Part shown: in pieces, positions 9,249 to 16,745 of the stretch | Numbering within the stretch: position 1 is the stretch's first letter | How the letters are laid out: every line of letters starts with the position of its first letter | Source of the DNA: an uncultured Prevotellaceae bacterium | GTDB taxonomy: Bacteria > Bacteroidota > Bacteroidia > Bacteroidales > Bacteroidaceae | Direction of reading: 5' to 3' | Assembly (NCBI GenBank): GCA_900316585.1 | Contig: ONDM01000003.1 | Coordinates: 218,253 to 282,252, forward strand | DNA length: 64,000 nucleotides | Notes under the pieces: model-generated | The model's input: the letters and a program-made list of their open reading frames with translations, nothing else | Told to the model about the DNA's origin: nothing | Database searches by the model: none | Position numbers and translations under genes: made by a program

Positions 9249-10424
9249 ATGAAGAGAAAAATTGGAGGTGTCATTGTATCTGATCTGGGCCATACGAACT
9301 ATGGCTCGTGCCTGCAGGCTTATGCCACCATTAAGACGGTACAGGACCTCGGATATGACCTGACGCTCATCAAATACAGAAAACAGCGTAGCTGGCTGGA
9401 TTGGATTAAAATCGGTCCCGGCCTGCTGCTCAGCGGTGGAATGGAGATTCTCCAGAACCGCAGGAAGCGTAAGGCGAACAAGAAGAAATATCCTGATTAC
9501 TGGCCCAACCAGCTTATCCGGAAAGAGGCTACGAATGCGTTCAAGAAAAAGGAGTTCGTACCCCTTTTCAAGGTCTATACGGGGTATAAGGCCCTGTGTG
9601 AAGGCAGCCGGGAGTATGATGCCTGCTTCGTGGGCAGCGACCAGGTCTGGCGTCCTTATGGCTTCTACAGTAATTATTGGAACTTGAATTTCGTGGATGA
9701 TGCAGTGCCTAAGTTCTCCTATGCGGCCAGCTATGGTGTCTCCAGCATTCCGGCTATTCAGCGGAAGGGGACGAAGCGCTACCTGGAACGGTTGGACAGA
9801 ATCAGTGTCCGGGAGCAGAAGGCGAAGGAGATTGTGGAATCTCTGTCTTCCCGGAAGGCTGAGGTCGTGGCAGACCCTACCATGTTGCTCACCAGGGAGC
9901 AGTGGCTGGAGTTTGCATCTAAGTCCGAGAAGCAGATTCCGGCAGAGCCTTATATCTTCTGCTATTTCCTGGGTACCCGCGAGGATATTCGTCAGGAGGC
10001 TAGGAAGCTGGCTCAGGAAACAGGACTGAAGGTGGTCATCATGAGGCACATGGATGAATATGTCCCTGCCGATGAGACGCTGGGCGACTATGCGCCTTAC
10101 GACATCAATGCCTATGACTTTGTGAACCTGGTGCGGAATGCGGCCTATGTCTGCACGGATTCTTTCCACGGCACGGTGTTCTCCATCCTGATGCACCGGA
10201 AATTCATCACGTTCTACCGCACGAAGCCTACTGCTGGAAACTCCACTCATTCTAGAATTGATAGTCTGCTGAATATCTTCGGATTAAGCAGTCGTATCTA
10301 TCGTAATGATGTAAATGCTGTTTTGGCTGAAATAGACTACGGAAAGGTGGATGAAATCCTAGCCGGATACCGGAATAAATCCTTGGCATTCTTCCGCGAT
10401 GCCTTGGCTTTGGCCGACAAGTAA
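9249..10424 (+). CDS. Polysaccharide pyruvyl transferase family protein
   Basis: The ATG at 9249 (MKRKIGGVIVSD) is preferred because the open frame reaching back to 9042 lies inside the upstream gene. The protein shows GHTNYGSCLQAYAT, FVGSDQVW (the family GSDQVW motif), CTDSFHGTVFS near the C-terminus and a GT-B-like arrangement of the CsaB/WcaK class. It should transfer pyruvate from PEP to a sugar, giving an acidic ketal. It follows the FrhB-like gene, a recurrent pair. The length of 391 residues is normal. Confidence 0.88.
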   Translation: MKRKIGGVIVSDLGHTNYGSCLQAYATIKTVQDLGYDLTLIKYRKQRSWLDWIKIGPGLLLSGGMEILQNRRKRKANKKKYPDYWPNQLIRKEATNAFKKKEFVPLFKVYTGYKALCEGSREYDACFVGSDQVWRPYGFYSNYWNLNFVDDAVPKFSYAASYGVSSIPAIQRKGTKRYLERLDRISVREQKAKEIVESLSSRKAEVVADPTMLLTREQWLEFASKSEKQIPAEPYIFCYFLGTREDIRQEARKLAQETGLKVVIMRHMDEYVPADETLGDYAPYDINAYDFVNLVRNAAYVCTDSFHGTVFSILMHRKFITFYRTKPTAGNSTHSRIDSLLNIFGLSSRIYRNDVNAVLAEIDYGKVDEILAGYRNKSLAFFRDALALADK

Positions 10425-10427
10425 GAC

Positions 10428-11396
10428 ATGCCCAAGAGAATACTATATATTGGAACCCCGCAGACGCATGATCAGTATGTGCAGGGACTGGTTCCGTCTC
10501 ATTGGCTCTATGGGGCCGTGGAGATGGAGAAGGAAGGTCATCAGGTCATCTGGGAGAAGGAGGGCAGGTCTTTCTGGCACGATGTGTCGCTGGTCCGGAA
10601 GTACAAGCCTGATTTGGTCTTCATTCCCAACTTGAACCTTCACAGCCACCAAGGACTGTTGCTGTTGTCTGCCCTGCACTTGTGCGGAATACCGGTTTTT
10701 GCCTACCTCCATCATGAGCCTAAGGTGAAAAGAGGCTTGAAGTCCTATCTCTACCGCTTGCTCCTTTCAGGATGCAAGCATCTCTTCTTCCTGTCGGAGT
10801 TGACCATGGAGCAGACGGTGAAGAATGGTCTGGTATCTTCCGGTCGTTGCTCTGTTCCGGGGTGGGGGCCTGACCTGGATTTCTTCAGGAACGTGAAGAC
10901 GGATGATGAGGGCTACTACGTGAGCACGGGCAAGGAGAACCGTGATTTCAGCCTGTTGATTGAAGTGTTCAGGAAGACGGGCTTGCCGCTCAAGATCCTG
11001 ACCAGCAGGAAGCATGCTGGTGCAAATTACGAGAATCTGCCTGATTTGTGCCGGGATGTTACGAACATCGAGGTGGTCATCACGGAAAATACGGGTGAGG
11101 TCTATCCCCAGATGCTGGAGGCCATGGCTCATGCTCATGCTCTCGTCTGTCCGTTACGGAAAGACCGGATCAAATATTGTGTGGGACTCTCCACCATAGC
11201 CGATGCGGAAGGTCTCCATAAGCCCCTGGTTATCACCAGAAACCCTTACCATGATGAAGCGCGTGTATCAAACTTCAATGTGGTGGACTCCGTGGAGGAT
11301 TGGTGTCAGGCTATAGAGGCCTTGAAAGTCCCTGAATTTTCAGGCTTTTCCATGGAAAAGGCATACGGTAAAATGAAATCGCTCATGAATTTGTGA
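10428..11396 (+). CDS. Glycosyltransferase, GT-B fold (family 4-like)
   Basis: The 322-residue protein contains LVFIPNLNLHSHQG, GIPVFAYLHHEP, and a C-terminal ENTGEVYPQMLEAMAHAHALVCPL that resembles the E-x7-E donor-binding segment of family 4 transferases, although it is divergent. It is the last gene of the repeat-unit biosynthesis operon, because a terminator hairpin begins at its stop codon and a new promoter follows. The sugar added is unknown. Confidence 0.72.
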   Translation: MPKRILYIGTPQTHDQYVQGLVPSHWLYGAVEMEKEGHQVIWEKEGRSFWHDVSLVRKYKPDLVFIPNLNLHSHQGLLLLSALHLCGIPVFAYLHHEPKVKRGLKSYLYRLLLSGCKHLFFLSELTMEQTVKNGLVSSGRCSVPGWGPDLDFFRNVKTDDEGYYVSTGKENRDFSLLIEVFRKTGLPLKILTSRKHAGANYENLPDLCRDVTNIEVVITENTGEVYPQMLEAMAHAHALVCPLRKDRIKYCVGLSTIADAEGLHKPLVITRNPYHDEARVSNFNVVDSVEDWCQAIEALKVPEFSGFSMEKAYGKMKSLMNL

Positions 11397-11423
11397 CATT
11401 ATTGGAATCAATAATGTTATAAT
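11396..11423 (+). terminator. Hairpin terminator at end of biosynthesis operon
   Basis: A perfect 9-bp stem, ACATTATTG at 11396-11404 and CAATAATGT at 11409-11417 with a GAAT loop, begins in the stop codon of the preceding gene and is followed by TATAATTTTC. It probably separates the transferase operon from the wzc unit. Confidence 0.6.
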
Positions 11424-11446
11424 TTTCATAGTTCGGAAAAAATAGC

Positions 11447-11454
11447 TACTTTTG
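11447..11454 (+). promoter_or_regulatory. Bacteroidales -7 promoter box for wzc operon
   Basis: TACTTTTG matches the TAnnTTTG consensus of the Bacteroidetes primary sigma factor. It lies 26 nt before the wzc ATG. A clear -33 TTTG is not visible. Confidence 0.6.
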
Positions 11455-11479
11455 CAACCGAAATTTAAAAATAGAATTA

Positions 11480-13984
11480 ATGGAAGAAAACAAGTTTAAT
11501 CCAAACAATGTTGTGATAATGCAGCAAGCACCTCAGAACCAGCAGGAAGAAGAGGATGAAGGCTTGGATATCATTAACATTTTGATGCGTTGTTTGTCAA
11601 ATTGGTATTGGTTCGTTATCTGTGCAGCCATCGCTCTTGCCTTGGCATTTTTTAATGTAAAAAGTCAGGAGAATGTCTATTCTCGTTCCGCTACCATCAT
11701 GATCAAGGAAGAATCTTCATCTTCCAATTCATTGTCAAATAGCAACCTAGGTATTTTCAAGAGCACAAGCACGGTTTCCAATGAAATCATAGCTATGAAG
11801 ACCCCTCAGGTGGTCAACGATGTAGTGAAGCGTCTGAAGCTGAACATGAGCTACAGCAAGGACGGACGTTTCCACAGACAGACCTTGTACGGATGGAATC
11901 TTCCTATCGAGGTCATCATGGAAGATGTGCCTGATGAGGGTGTGGCTAGTCTGACTGTCAGCCTGAAGAAGGATGGCTCCCTGACCTTGAAGGAATTCAG
12001 CAAGGGCGGCAATAAGACAGTGAAAGGTAAGCTGAATGAACACCTGGAGACACCTATCGGTAAGGTGCTGGTCGTTCTGACCGACAACCACAAACCATCT
12101 GATGTGGAAATTCGGGTAGTACACAATATGCTTTCAGCTACAGCTGCTCTCTACAGCAAGAAGCTGGCTATTTCCCAGCGTGAGGAGAGCGCGTCTGTCA
12201 TCGACCTTTCCTGCTCCGACGTATCTATCGAGCGTGCCGAGGACTTCCTGAATATGGTCATTACCGTGTATAGTGAGTATTGGGTGAACGATAAGAACCA
12301 GATTGCCACCAGCACCAATGAGTTTATCTCTGAGCGTCTGGCTGTCATCGAGAAGGAGCTGGGTAGCGTGGATAGCGATATCTCCAGCTACAAGAGCCAG
12401 AACCTGATTCCTAACCTGTCCGGTAGCATCGGTCAGAACATGTCTTTGGCTGCAGCAGCCAACCAGAAGGCCATCGAGCTGAACAACCAGTTGTCCATGG
12501 TCCGTTTCCTGAAGGACTACCTGCAGACAAACGATGATCCTAACCGTCTGATTCCAGCTGTTTCCGATATCGGTAGCTCCAGCATTGAGAACCAGATCCG
12601 TAGCTATAACGACTTGGTGCTTGAGCGCAAGACCTTGGTGTCCAACTCTTCCGAGGAGAACCCTCTGGTAAAGGAGCGCGACGCACAGTTGGCTGAAATG
12701 AGAGCCGTGCTGATGTCTTCTATCGACAACCAGATCGTGGCTTTCAACACGCAGCTGAGAACCACTCAGTCCACCGAGACAAAGGCTACAAGCAAGATGG
12801 CTACCAACCCAGAGCAGGAGAAATACTTGCTTTCCGTAGAACGTCAGCAGGCTGTAAAGCAGGCACTTTATACTTACTTGCTGCAGAAACGTGAGGAGAA
12901 CGAGTTGAGCCGTGCATTCACCGCTTACAACACTCGTCTGTTGAACCCTCCTACAGGCAGCAACATCGCCATCGCTCCAAACAGCCAGCAGATCTATACT
13001 ATCTATTTGGTAGTGGGTCTTCTTATTCCATTGGCTATCATCATCTTGTTGGAGCTGTTGAATACTACCGTTCGCGGTCGTAAAGACCTGGAGCACATGA
13101 AGACTCCGTTCCTGGGCGAGATACCATTCGTACAGCAGGAAAAGAAAGGCTTCTTGAGAAGACTGATTTCTTCCGGTGGCCTGGGCAAGTTCTTCAAGAC
13201 TGACCCAGTGATGTCCAAGCTGATGATGAGATTGGGCTTCTGGAAGAAGAGCGACCGTCAGAGCGACAAGAACCTGAAGCTTTACGTAAGAGAGGGTAGC
13301 CGTAACCAGATCAATGAGGCATTCCGTGTGGTTCGTAGTAACCTGGAATTCATGCAGGGAGAGAATAATCATCAGGTTATCATGATTACCAGTGCCAATG
13401 CAGGTAGTGGTAAGACTTTCGTGACCTTGAACCTCGCTGCCAGCTTCGCCATCAAGGACCGTAAGGTGCTGGCTGTCGACCTCGACTTCCGTAAGCGTAG
13501 TTTGAGTAAGTACGTCAACAAGCCACATCACGGATTGGCAGATTATCTGGCAAAGCGTGTGGATACTTATGATAACCTGATTATTAAGAGTACCCTGGTA
13601 CAAGGCTTGGACGTTCTTCCGGTAGGTTCTATTCCTCCTAACCCTACAGAGTTGCTCTACAACGAGCGTCTGGGTTCCATGCTGGAAGAGCTGAAGAAAG
13701 AATATGACCTGATTTTCTTGGATTGTCCTCCAATCGAAATCGTAGCCGATGCAAGTATCGTTGCCAAGTTTGCCGATAAGACCATCTTCATGATCCGTGC
13801 CGGTCTGCTGCAGCGTAACATGCTTCCTGAGGTTGACAAGTTCTACGATACCAAGAAGTTCGGTAATATGGCATTGTTGCTGAACGGAACAGATGATTCT
13901 TATGGAAAGTACGGCTATAGCAAGTATGGTTACCGGTATGGCTACCACTATGGCTATGGTGCACATTATTCCAGTGAGAGTTGA
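11480..13984 (+). CDS. wzc: Wzc-type polysaccharide co-polymerase and tyrosine autokinase
   Basis: At 834 residues this is the fused form: an N-terminal Wzz domain bounded by two membrane segments (about residues 36-56 and 505-525), a long coiled periplasmic part, and a C-terminal BY-kinase domain. The kinase has Walker A SANAGSGKTF near residue 640, Walker A' VLAVDLDFRKRS and Walker B LIFLDCPP. The tail from residue 806 is a tyrosine cluster of about ten Tyr in alternating GY/KY pairs, the autophosphorylation site. It controls chain length and export together with the downstream outer-membrane lipoprotein. It has its own promoter at 11447. Confidence 0.95.
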   Translation: MEENKFNPNNVVIMQQAPQNQQEEEDEGLDIINILMRCLSNWYWFVICAAIALALAFFNVKSQENVYSRSATIMIKEESSSSNSLSNSNLGIFKSTSTVSNEIIAMKTPQVVNDVVKRLKLNMSYSKDGRFHRQTLYGWNLPIEVIMEDVPDEGVASLTVSLKKDGSLTLKEFSKGGNKTVKGKLNEHLETPIGKVLVVLTDNHKPSDVEIRVVHNMLSATAALYSKKLAISQREESASVIDLSCSDVSIERAEDFLNMVITVYSEYWVNDKNQIATSTNEFISERLAVIEKELGSVDSDISSYKSQNLIPNLSGSIGQNMSLAAAANQKAIELNNQLSMVRFLKDYLQTNDDPNRLIPAVSDIGSSSIENQIRSYNDLVLERKTLVSNSSEENPLVKERDAQLAEMRAVLMSSIDNQIVAFNTQLRTTQSTETKATSKMATNPEQEKYLLSVERQQAVKQALYTYLLQKREENELSRAFTAYNTRLLNPPTGSNIAIAPNSQQIYTIYLVVGLLIPLAIIILLELLNTTVRGRKDLEHMKTPFLGEIPFVQQEKKGFLRRLISSGGLGKFFKTDPVMSKLMMRLGFWKKSDRQSDKNLKLYVREGSRNQINEAFRVVRSNLEFMQGENNHQVIMITSANAGSGKTFVTLNLAASFAIKDRKVLAVDLDFRKRSLSKYVNKPHHGLADYLAKRVDTYDNLIIKSTLVQGLDVLPVGSIPPNPTELLYNERLGSMLEELKKEYDLIFLDCPPIEIVADASIVAKFADKTIFMIRAGLLQRNMLPEVDKFYDTKKFGNMALLLNGTDDSYGKYGYSKYGYRYGYHYGYGAHYSSES

Positions 13985-14012
13985 TGCTTTATAAAAAGAT
14001 TTAAATAAAAGA

Positions 14013-14792
14013 ATGATGAGAAAATTATTCCTGACTACATTATTGGGTGTCGTGCTGGCTTTCTTGGCTGGCTGTACTACTCCTACCGACTTGGTCTACT
14101 TTCAGGATATCGATACCTTGAAATCCGTAAAACTGGCTTCAGAACAGAAAATCGTATTCCGGCCTGAAGATAAGCTGACTATCTTTGTCAAGACTCGTGA
14201 CTCAGAAATCAGCCAGCTCTTTACCCTTACTAGTGGAAACAGTGCATTGGCTAATCCAACTACAGGTCGTGCCTATACCGTGGACAGTAACGGTGAGATC
14301 GACTTCCCTGAGCTGGGCCGTATCCGTGTAGCTGGAAAGACTCGTGAGGAGGTGGCATACTGGATTGAGAAGGAACTGGAAAACAGAAAGCTTGTCAATA
14401 ATTCAGTGGTCTTGGTCGACTACCGTAACATGGGCTATAATGTCTTGGGTGAAGTAAAGAAACCGGGTCGGTATGATATAACGAAGGATCATGTGACCAT
14501 CGTTGAGGCAATTACCGAAGCCGGCGACTTGACCATCAACGGTCTTCGTACCAATGTGCTGGTCATGCGTAAGGAAGGAGATGAGATGAAGAGATACCGT
14601 GTCAACTTGCTGGATAGCTATCATCTGTATAACAGCCCTGTCTATCTGCTGCAGCAGGATGACCTGGTCTATGTTGAGCCAAACCCAAAGCGTCTACGTG
14701 AAAGTACGGTCAACGGAAACAACATGCAGACCATCGGTTTCTGGGCTTCTGCTCTGTCCTTCGTGCTTACAGTGATCAACTTGTTCAAGTAA
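14013..14792 (+). CDS. wza: Wza-like outer-membrane polysaccharide export lipoprotein
   Basis: The N-terminus is a lipoprotein signal (LLGVVLAFLAGC, lipobox Cys at residue 21). A Poly_export domain follows, with FRPEDKLTIFV, then NGEIDFPELGRIRVAGKTREE and an SLBB-like GYNVLGEVKKPGRYDI. A hydrophobic C-terminal segment (SALSFVLTVINLF) may be the membrane helix of the barrel. At 259 residues it is shorter than E. coli Wza, as usual in Bacteroidales. It is the partner of Wzc, 28 nt upstream. Confidence 0.92.
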   Translation: MMRKLFLTTLLGVVLAFLAGCTTPTDLVYFQDIDTLKSVKLASEQKIVFRPEDKLTIFVKTRDSEISQLFTLTSGNSALANPTTGRAYTVDSNGEIDFPELGRIRVAGKTREEVAYWIEKELENRKLVNNSVVLVDYRNMGYNVLGEVKKPGRYDITKDHVTIVEAITEAGDLTINGLRTNVLVMRKEGDEMKRYRVNLLDSYHLYNSPVYLLQQDDLVYVEPNPKRLRESTVNGNNMQTIGFWASALSFVLTVINLFK

Positions 14793-14795
14793 TCT

Positions 14796-15515
14796 ATGCG
14801 GCTTCGGGATCTCAAGTTGTTGAAACAGAGGAAAGATCTGGAAACTCTGCCTGACGGCAAGTTGCTCATTAACACGGTCAATGCCTTCAGCTTCACGAAG
14901 GTTCAGGTGGATTCGCTCTTTGCCGAATCCCTGACGAAGTGCGACGTGCTCCTCCCTGACGGGTGGAGCGTCGTATGGGCCTGCAGGTTCTTGAATGTGG
15001 ACGACAAACCTTTGGAACGGACGGCAGGATGGGATCTGTTTGAGTATGAGATGGACAAGCTGAACCGCAAAGGCGGGAAAGTCATGTTCATGGGCTCTTC
15101 GGAAAAGGTCCTGTCCCTCATTCGGGGAAACGTGGCAAAGTTCTATCCCAACATGAGCGTGGAGACGTATTCGCCACCCTACAAGCCAGAGTTCAGCGAA
15201 GAGGACAACCGGGCTATCATCCAGGCCATCAATCAGGCCAATCCGGATTTGCTTTGGATAGGCATGACAGCACCTAAGCAGGAGAAATGGATATATTCCA
15301 AGTGGGACAAGCTCAACATCCATTGCCATTGCGGCTCCATCGGGGCAGTGTTCGACTTCTTTGCCGGGACAGCCAAGCGGGCTCCTAAGATCTGGCAGGA
15401 TATGTATGTGGAATGGCTCTACCGCCTTCTGCTGGAGCCTTCCAGAATGTGGCGACGCTATATCATCGGCAATGCAAAGTTCATCTGGCTGGTGTTGAAG
15501 GAAAAGTTCGCATAA
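14796..15515 (+). CDS. WecG/TagA/CpsF-family (GT26) glycosyltransferase
   Basis: The 239-residue protein shows the family blocks LLPDGWSVVWACRFL, a GGKVMFMGSSEKV strand, the signature GMTAPKQEKW, CGSIGAVFDFFAG and RAPKIWQDMYVEWLYRLLLEPSRM. GT26 enzymes transfer ManNAc-type, GlcA or similar residues to a lipid-linked sugar, commonly as the second step of repeat-unit synthesis. It is the last gene of the wzc-wza unit, 4 nt after wza. The C-terminal amphipathic segment probably docks at the membrane. Confidence 0.9.
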   Translation: MRLRDLKLLKQRKDLETLPDGKLLINTVNAFSFTKVQVDSLFAESLTKCDVLLPDGWSVVWACRFLNVDDKPLERTAGWDLFEYEMDKLNRKGGKVMFMGSSEKVLSLIRGNVAKFYPNMSVETYSPPYKPEFSEEDNRAIIQAINQANPDLLWIGMTAPKQEKWIYSKWDKLNIHCHCGSIGAVFDFFAGTAKRAPKIWQDMYVEWLYRLLLEPSRMWRRYIIGNAKFIWLVLKEKFA

Positions 15516-15544
15516 TTCGTGAAACTACAAAAAAAGGGAAGAAA

Positions 15545-15585
15545 TTAGGGGAAAAGAAATTTAAATGGTATATTTGCATTTAAAT
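15545..15585 (+). promoter_or_regulatory. Promoter of NusG-like gene with TTAGGGG element and inverted repeat around the -7 box
   Basis: TTAGGGG at 15545-15551 is separated by 17 nt from the -7 box TATATTTG at 15569-15576. A perfect 9-bp inverted repeat, ATTTAAATG (15559-15567) and CATTTAAAT (15577-15585), encloses the -7 box. The same TTAGGGG-17-(-7) arrangement is seen at 35238-35269 and 47057-47088 on the minus strand. The repeat could be an operator; it is far too short and close for an invertible capsule promoter. Confidence 0.55.
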
Positions 15586-15599
15586 AGATTACCCTAAGA

Positions 15600-16733
15600 A
15601 TGAACTGGTACTTGTTACAGAAATTAGATAAGGATGGCGAGGCAGGGAAAGACTCCCTGACTCGCCATTCTTGTTTTGAAATTAGGGCGTGTACGGAGTT
15701 GTGGCATTCCAACAAGTTCATTGTCGATGAACTGTCCGCCCGTGGGTACCTGGACTGTGTCCTGGTTCGCTGCACGGAAGATGAAATGCTGGAAATGACA
15801 GGTGATGGTGCACCTTTCAAGCGCCGCAGACTATCCGGAAGCGGACCTTACGACTGTATCAGTTTGTCGGAAGCCGACTTGGACCAGTTGCTTATCCTCT
15901 TGCACGTGACCGACAGATATCCGGTTTTCCGTAATGTACGGCCTTTGGTCAAACCAGTTGACAAGTCGGTTGAAACCAAGTCTCAGGAGGTGCTGAGGGG
16001 ACTCTTGCGTGGGTTAAAGGGTAATGTGGTCTGCGACAGGGCCAACCTCCGTAAGTTCACTCCTCATCCCTCTCTTCCCGGCTTGAACCTGCTCCTGTTG
16101 CTGCCGCCTGCCGACCTGAAGCCTTATACCAAGGTGGAGTATGAGAGCATGAAGCTGAAGATGGACACCAGCGCTTGCTGGTACCTCATCCTGGCCAAGA
16201 ATATCCGGCATTTGCAGCATGCTTTCCGGCTTTCTGTCCGTGCCAAGGTAAAAGAGGGCATCGTCACGGAGGAACTGGGGCTGACTCCGTTTGAAAGTGG
16301 CATGCCGTTCCCGGAAGGAATCTCTCAGGTGCGTTATTTCTACCAGCCAGGCAGACCATTGCCTAAACACTATTTCTTTGTCTATACCACGTTGGCCGAT
16401 GTCCAGTATGCCCGTGTCCGCAGCCCTTATGCCCGTGTCTCCATCGTCTGGAGCCACCGGTATGAGCCGGTCAGCCTGACCAACAAGGAACTGGAGCAGC
16501 TTATCTTTTCCGTAGAAGGCAAGCAGCAGGAACTGTCCGCTTATATGAAACGCTTCGTGGAAAGTCTCCAGACGGGCGATAAGGTCGGCTTCTTCTTGTC
16601 CAGCCTGCAGGACTTGCCGTTCAAGGGTACGGTAACCGGACGTAAAGGAAGGAAGATCAAGGTGGTCGACACCAGCGGCAGAAAGTACACCATACCACAG
16701 GAGAGTGTGGTTCCTCCCAAGAATACGAAATAA
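15600..16733 (+). CDS. NusG/UpxY-like transcription antitermination protein, apparently internally duplicated
   Basis: The 377-residue protein is twice the size of UpxY or NusG. Its second half (from about residue 191) follows the NusG pattern: CWYLILAKN, a KHYFFVYTTLADVQ strand, a segment SLTNKELEQLI, and a C-terminal KOW-like stretch GDKVGFFLSSLQDLPFKGTV near residues 328-360. The first half repeats the same order in degenerate form (MNWYLLQKL, DCVLVRCTEDEM, SLSEADLDQLLILL) without a KOW. UpxY factors normally sit at the head of capsule operons; this one lies after the export genes with its own promoter and 12 nt before a GH20 gene. A role as processive antiterminator is inferred. Confidence 0.65.
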   Translation: MNWYLLQKLDKDGEAGKDSLTRHSCFEIRACTELWHSNKFIVDELSARGYLDCVLVRCTEDEMLEMTGDGAPFKRRRLSGSGPYDCISLSEADLDQLLILLHVTDRYPVFRNVRPLVKPVDKSVETKSQEVLRGLLRGLKGNVVCDRANLRKFTPHPSLPGLNLLLLLPPADLKPYTKVEYESMKLKMDTSACWYLILAKNIRHLQHAFRLSVRAKVKEGIVTEELGLTPFESGMPFPEGISQVRYFYQPGRPLPKHYFFVYTTLADVQYARVRSPYARVSIVWSHRYEPVSLTNKELEQLIFSVEGKQQELSAYMKRFVESLQTGDKVGFFLSSLQDLPFKGTVTGRKGRKIKVVDTSGRKYTIPQESVVPPKNTK

Positions 16734-16745
16734 CCTAAATACATT

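Noticed and set aside
12134..13966. 610-codon open frame antisense to wzc
   Set aside because: The wzc product on the plus strand is a complete recognisable protein; the antisense frame has no domain and arises from codon bias.
15559..15585. Invertible promoter of Bacteroides capsule type
   Set aside because: The inverted repeats are 9 bp and only 9 nt apart; phase-variable promoters have longer repeats separated by roughly 100-200 bp, and no invertase is near.
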